From: JAVBWO01 sp036677375
GTDB taxonomy: Bacteria; Bacillota; Dehalobacteriia; UBA4068; UBA4997
DNA length: 64,000 nt
Assembly: GCA_036677375.1 (NCBI GenBank)
Contig: JAVBWO010000005.1
Location: forward strand, 74,052-138,051
Direction: 5' to 3'
The notes under the pieces are model-generated. The model was given only the letters and a program-made list of their open reading frames with translations, searched no databases and was not told the origin of the DNA. This document shows positions 58,248 through 64,000 of this stretch, one piece after another. Both the position numbers and the translations under genes were made by a program. Numbering within the stretch: position 1 is the stretch's first letter; each line of letters begins with the position of its first letter.

Positions 58248-59306
58248 ATGACATCATTACCGGATTTTCTTTATGAATACGAATTAGGCAAAGCCGCCGA
58301 TGTTTTGATCCAGGAGTTGTTCAAGCTCAAAGAAGGCGAAGTCTTTGTCATCACCGCCGATACCATGAGCGACCCCAGAGTGGTTAATGCCACCGCCCGG
58401 GCGGCTTTTGCCGTAGGCGCCAAACCTATGATCGTATGGACTTGCACGCCTCCCGGCCCCGGCCGCCAGGTGGACGAATTCCTGCCCTCCGAAGCCATTA
58501 AAGCCGCTTTGGCACAAGCCGATGCCTGGGTGGAATTCAACGTCATGTACTATCTCTACTCCGAGACCCATGAAAGCACCATGCGCGCCAATAAAAAGAT
58601 GCGTTTCCTTGGCCTGCCCGCCATGTACGTGGACACCTTTGTCCGCCTCTTTGCTAAGGTCAACCATGCGGAAATGGCAGGCATCTTGCGAAAAGCCACC
58701 GACCTCACCATGGCGGCCAAGCATGTCCGCATCACTACCCCCGCCGGGGAAGATGTGGAATTCGACAACAAACCGGGCTGGCCCTTTATGTGCGAGACCG
58801 GCTACTGCGATACCCCCGGTACTCATATGCTGGCCGGCCAGATCGCCTGGTCGCCTGATTTTGACACCATTAACGGCGTAATCGTCTTTGACGGTTCCTT
58901 GGTGCCCCAGTTCGGTATCTTAACCGAGCCGATTCGTCTGGAAATGAAAAACGGTACCATCGTCAACATCGAAGGCGGCCGCCAAGCCAAACAGCTGGAT
59001 TCTTTCCTGAAAGGCTTTAATCATCCCCAAATGCTTCGTCCGGCTCACGTCTGCTACGGTTTCCATCCCGGCGCCAAGCTCATGGGGCAGCTAGGTGAAG
59101 ACGAGCGCATCTGGGGCGCCACCCAATGGGGCATCGGCGGCGTCGGCAGCTTCCTGGTGCCGCCTGAAGGCATCCCTGGGCCTTCCCACATTGACGGCGT
59201 CTGCCTGAACAGCACCGTTTACCTGGACGGCGTAAAAATCACCGATTGTGGCCAGATGGTACATCCCGAACTGAAAGCTTTGGCGGAAGCCATGGGTATG
59301 AAATAA
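58248..59306 (+). CDS. AmpS/NicX-like metalloenzyme, tandem copy 2
   Basis: A 352-residue paralogue of the upstream gene, same length with no gaps seen; by eye about four in five residues agree, and the first 23 bases of the two reading frames are identical. The putative ligands AHVCYGFHPGAK and GPSHIDG are conserved in both. Differences cluster in residues 75-175 (for example LYSETHESTMRAN against LYSGTHDKTMRVN) and at the C-terminus. TTGGAGG precedes the ATG, 21 bp after the first stop. The two products may form hetero-oligomers or act on related substrates. Confidence 0.82.
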   Translation: MTSLPDFLYEYELGKAADVLIQELFKLKEGEVFVITADTMSDPRVVNATARAAFAVGAKPMIVWTCTPPGPGRQVDEFLPSEAIKAALAQADAWVEFNVMYYLYSETHESTMRANKKMRFLGLPAMYVDTFVRLFAKVNHAEMAGILRKATDLTMAAKHVRITTPAGEDVEFDNKPGWPFMCETGYCDTPGTHMLAGQIAWSPDFDTINGVIVFDGSLVPQFGILTEPIRLEMKNGTIVNIEGGRQAKQLDSFLKGFNHPQMLRPAHVCYGFHPGAKLMGQLGEDERIWGATQWGIGGVGSFLVPPEGIPGPSHIDGVCLNSTVYLDGVKITDCGQMVHPELKALAEAMGMK

Positions 59307-59372
59307 ACAAGGAAAATTTCCATAGGATCTTGATTCCTGTCAAATCAAGATTTGATCCGTATTACCAAAGCA

Positions 59373-59403
59373 GGACTTGGGGGAAATCCCCAAGTCCTTT
59401 TTA
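59373..59403 (+). terminator. Terminator of the tandem genes
   Basis: GGACTTGGGG (59373-59382) pairs with CCCCAAGTCC (59388-59397), followed by TTTTTT. A separate TCAAATC/GATTTGA hairpin is at 59340-59355. Confidence 0.9.
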
Positions 59404-59420
59404 TATTATGAAAACAATCA

Positions 59421-59453
59421 AAAAACCCGGGAAGAAAAATAAATCTTCCCAGG
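59421..59453 (-). terminator. Terminator of typA
   Basis: CCCGGGAAGA (59426-59435) pairs with TCTTCCCAGG (59444-59453, one wobble pair); a T run follows on the minus strand. Confidence 0.8.
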
Positions 59454-59461
59454 CTTTATTC

Positions 59462-61285
<1,824 letters not shown>

Positions 61286-61720
61286 ATAGGACTCCTCATT
61301 TCTTTGTTTCTCGAACCTTTATATTATATATCTATTTACGACAAATTACCAGAGTAAAGATAAGATTTTTCGCTTTGTGCAATATCGGGTTACGAAACAT
61401 CATTTTTTATATCAAAAAACACCAGGAACCAGCTCCCTGCGCGGTTTTTACCATACAGAGGGCCATTTGCTTTTAAAACATGTACGCGAGGAGGGGCGGA
61501 ATAAGCCAATATTTAAAAACCCACAAAAATCTTATCCCTCTCGGATACGGTTTTTGTGGTGTTTTAAATGACATTAACTTGCTTTCCTTTTGCCTCTCCA
61601 TAACACTTTCACATAAACTCTATATGCTTGTTATTGAAAAAGAAAATATAAAAGGGGCCCGGCACTAGACAAGCCGCCAAGCCCCTTTTTTAAATTGAAC
61701 TTACAATACTGCGTTTTTAA
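61286..61720. other. Intergenic region with two hairpins
   Basis: No gene seen. Hairpin 1: CCACAAAAATCTTATCC with GGATACGGTTTTTGTGG (61521-61559, two mismatches). Hairpin 2: AAAGGGGC with GCCCCTTT (61651-61688, plus inner GGC/GCC pairs) followed on the minus strand by TTTTAT; this terminates the solute-binding protein gene. The typA promoter should be near 61290-61340. Confidence 0.6.
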
Positions 61721-63361
61721 TTACTTCTTGTCGGGATAGATTCTCATTTCCGGGAAGTAATATTGATAACCCATCAAGGTGCTTATGCTGTTTTGACCAG
61801 CCGGCCATTCCAGATAAGTGCTTTGATAAGCAACCCGTTCCGCCAAGTCCGCCATATAGGCAGCGGGGCAGAGCTCGTCTACGATATAGTTTTGCAAGTC
61901 AGCATATTTTTGGAAACGTTCGGTTTGATCAGCAGTTGCCAAAGCATCTTCGATTTTGGCATCCAGATCTTTATCCTGCAACCATTCAACGTTTTCATAG
62001 GTGCCGCAAGTCTTGGAGTGGCTGGTAGCTTCCAAAGTAGCACCGGCTTCATTGTAGTTGGGGCCGGAGTTGATGCTGACTAAATTCGGGGTGCTGTCGG
62101 CAGAAGAGATCCGTTCCTGAATGGTGATCCAGGGAGCTTTGGTGATTTCAACTTTGATGCCAATTTGCTGAGCAGCAGATTGGAAAGCCAAAGCAACTTT
62201 TTCTTGGTCTTGAACGTCAGAGTTTACCAACAGTTCAAGGGTATAATCCTGATAGTTGTTGGCATATTTGGATTGGGCCAAATATTCTTTCGCTTTTTCA
62301 AGATCATAAGGGAATTGCGTGGTGTTCACATGGCCTGCGGTTTGCGCATTGACAGGACCATAGGAGCGAGTAGCGCCGATGAAGATGTTGTTGATCAGGG
62401 TGTCATAGTCGATCAAGCAGCTCAAAGCTTTACGATAATTTACATCATCAGTAGGAGCCTTCTTGCTGTTGAAGTGCATATACTGGGTGAGTTTGCTAGA
62501 ATAGGAAGCAATCTCTACACCATCCAGCTTAGCCATGGCATCCAAGTTTTCCGTGGATTGCCAGGGGTCGGTGATTTCCAATTCTTTGTTAGCCATCATG
62601 GTTCTAACGGTGGTAGATTCGGTATTGTCGATGAGTTTGAAGGAATCGGGAGCATTCGCATCCCAGGTGCCATGCCAGTCATCAAACTTCACAGCATAGA
62701 GGTAACCTTGTTGAACCAATTCTTTCACGGTGTAGGGGCCGGAGCCGGCATCGTTGGTCAAGAGCCAGTTGTTGCCGTAATCGCCGAATTCGCCATAGCT
62801 GCCATCGCCGAGATGAGCCATAACGGTGGCTTCTTCCAGAATAGGCAGGCGAACCAAGGAAGCAACGAAAGGTCCAAAGGAGTGGTTCAAGGTGAATTTC
62901 ACGGTGTAATCATCAACAGCCGTTACGTCTTTGATAACGCTGCTGTAGAGATAAGCGAAACCTTGACCCATGGTCAGAAGACGCTTGGTGGAGAATACAA
63001 CGTCGGCAGCTTTCAGTTCATTACCACTGTGGAATTTAACGCCTTGTTTTAAAGTAAAGGTGTACTCGGAGCCATCGGCATTGGCTTCCCAGCTGTCAGC
63101 TACTAAACCTTTTACGGTGTCGCCATCAGGAATAACCAAGGCTTCATACAGGTTGATCGCAGCTTGGGTGCTGGAATAGGAAACGCTGGCACCAGGATCA
63201 AGAACAGGGGTACCGGAAACAGTTACACGGACGATTTTTTCACCGCCGGTGGTCGCAGCACCTTGATCGGTAGTACCTTCATCGGTAGCGCCGCCGCCAC
63301 AGCCGGCCAACAAAGCCATGGCCATCACTAAAACCATTAACACTAATAAAGCTTTCTTCAT
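61721..63361 (-). CDS. Family 5 ABC transporter solute-binding lipoprotein
   Basis: A 546-residue peptide- or nickel-type binding protein. The lipoprotein signal has lipobox LLAGC (Cys21) and a Gly/Thr/Asp-rich linker. The SBP_bac_5 body includes SWEANADGSEYTFTLKQGVKFHSGNELKAADV (read in parts), FTLNHSFGPF, and LRKAL-like VNYRKALSCLIDYD. Such proteins bind oligopeptides, dipeptides, opines or similar. GGGAGGG lies about 12 nt before the ATG. No permease or ATPase is downstream, since a terminator follows; these may lie elsewhere. The adjacent oxidase-like gene hints at an amino-acid or peptide substrate. Confidence 0.9.
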   Translation of the reverse strand: MKKALLVLMVLVMAMALLAGCGGGATDEGTTDQGAATTGGEKIVRVTVSGTPVLDPGASVSYSSTQAAINLYEALVIPDGDTVKGLVADSWEANADGSEYTFTLKQGVKFHSGNELKAADVVFSTKRLLTMGQGFAYLYSSVIKDVTAVDDYTVKFTLNHSFGPFVASLVRLPILEEATVMAHLGDGSYGEFGDYGNNWLLTNDAGSGPYTVKELVQQGYLYAVKFDDWHGTWDANAPDSFKLIDNTESTTVRTMMANKELEITDPWQSTENLDAMAKLDGVEIASYSSKLTQYMHFNSKKAPTDDVNYRKALSCLIDYDTLINNIFIGATRSYGPVNAQTAGHVNTTQFPYDLEKAKEYLAQSKYANNYQDYTLELLVNSDVQDQEKVALAFQSAAQQIGIKVEITKAPWITIQERISSADSTPNLVSINSGPNYNEAGATLEATSHSKTCGTYENVEWLQDKDLDAKIEDALATADQTERFQKYADLQNYIVDELCPAAYMADLAERVAYQSTYLEWPAGQNSISTLMGYQYYFPEMRIYPDKK

Positions 63362-63407
63362 ACTAAAAAATCCCTCCCTTTTCAAAACATAATTTCTTTA
63401 AATTAAA

Positions 63408-63552
63408 CACATTGCATCATCCCGCTCCAAGAAAGATGCAATATGTCAAACCACAAATTATTTTTCCAAGTTCATACAATGTACTACTACATGATCATTT
63501 GCAGAGAGACAATAGGATATCTCTATTATAACTATTCAGAAATTTCCAACAA
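63408..63552 (-). promoter_or_regulatory. Promoter and leader inverted repeat of the solute-binding protein gene
   Basis: On the minus strand TTGTTG (complement of 63547-63552) and TATAAT (complement of 63525-63530) are 16 bp apart. In the leader, CACATTGCATC (63408-63418) and GATGCAATATG (63435-63445) form an inverted repeat that could be an operator or an mRNA hairpin. Confidence 0.5.
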
Positions 63553-63839
63553 TGTTTGACAAGGACAAAATGCGACAAATGTTCTTGTTTGTTACAAACA
63601 AATCAGAATACTGAAATCCTAGGATAAGTGGGAAACAGCAGCAAAACCTGCTTTTAAATGGTATTAAGGAGAACTTACAAAAATAAGGAATCTTTTTTGT
63701 GATTTGTTCTAATGATAACATACTTTATAAACAATAGCAATTCATCAGATCCGGGTTCCGTTTTATAAACACTTTCCAAGCGCCCCAAGATCGTTCATAA
63801 AAATCCTTGTTTTGGAGCGCTTGGAGAAAGTGCCGGGAT

Positions 63840-64000
63840 CTACTTCAGGAACCGCCGGTAGCTTAAGGGGGAAAGATCCATGATAGGCTCTTTGCCTGAG
63901 ATCATGTCGGCGATGACCTTACCGGAGATGGGCGCCATGCCGATGCCGTCCCCTTCATGCCCCGCGGCGATGTAGAAGCCTTTGACAGGCGTGTCCGAGA
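63840..64000 (-). CDS. C-terminus of a DAO-family FAD oxidoreductase (partial)
   Basis: The last 52 codons of a gene running off the window. The frame reads VKGFYIAAGHEGDGIGMAP then SGKVIADMISGKEP and ends YRRFLK-stop. The G(H/F)EGDGIG...GK-x2-A pattern is the C-terminal FAD-binding end of glycine/D-amino-acid oxidases, sarcosine oxidases and related dehydrogenases. An imperfect hairpin CACTTTC...GAAAGTG at about 63770-63828 follows the stop and probably terminates it. The exact substrate cannot be judged from the fragment. Confidence 0.8.
   Translation of the reverse strand, partial: SDTPVKGFYIAAGHEGDGIGMAPISGKVIADMISGKEPIMDLSPLSYRRFLK

Overview
The window reads as chromosome of a spore-forming Bacillota, most likely an anaerobic member of the Clostridia. 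The evidence is spo0A, spoIVB, spoIIM and an uninterrupted sigK, a Gram-positive SLH-anchored surface protein, strong AAGGAGG-type ribosome binding sites with frequent TTG/GTG starts, and gene order shared with Bacillus/Clostridia (rbgA-rnhB-yraN; dxs-tlyA-nadK-mnmM-argR-recN-spoIVB-spo0A; spoIIM-xerD-deoB-punA). No species is claimed. No rRNA gene, CRISPR array, transposase or prophage is visible.

Layout. 0-2 kb: start of an outgoing gene, a lone prepilin-like protein, and an Xre regulator divergent from an unlisted 53-residue protein with two shared operators. 2-6.5 kb: spoIIM, a small membrane protein, xerD, deoB and punA, all on the minus strand. A 58-residue peptide lies divergent to spoIIM. 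7-9 kb: an ECF sigma/anti-sigma pair and a free-standing HPt protein. 9-20 kb: a long minus-strand block of sporulation, DNA-repair, regulation and isoprenoid genes, headed by a membrane protein and a roughly 650-nt non-coding region that I interpret as OapA and OLE RNA. 21-23.4 kb: yraN, rnhB, rbgA.

23.4-36.3 kb holds one 12.4-kb gene for a 4,141-residue secreted protein: signal peptide, three SLH domains, a beta-rich segment, a Gly/Ser hinge, about 16 Ig/Fn3-like modules and about 25 short carboxypeptidase-regulatory/PEGA-like modules. 36-46.6 kb: a divergent shikimate-kinase-like protein, a YqeG phosphatase, trxA/trxB, sigK, a DUF3830 protein, a class B PBP, an M24 peptidase, a DUF1648 protein, an FNT channel, a VanY-type carboxypeptidase and a very small lipoprotein. 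47-52 kb: pdxS-pdxT, a flavin-binding protein, and a BlaI/BlaR1-like pair with its operators, followed by two tRNA 5'-half remnants. 52-64 kb: polysaccharide deacetylase, membrane GDPD, a PucR-type regulator upstream of tandem AmpS/NicX-like genes, typA, a family 5 solute-binding lipoprotein and the end of an FAD amino-acid oxidase-like gene.

The most notable items are the OLE RNA/OapA locus, the giant surface protein with its structured leader, the HPt protein close to spo0A, the MciZ-like peptide beside spoIIM, the recent tandem duplication of the AmpS/NicX-like gene, and the tRNA remnants. All homology statements come from reading motifs and gene order; no database search was run.
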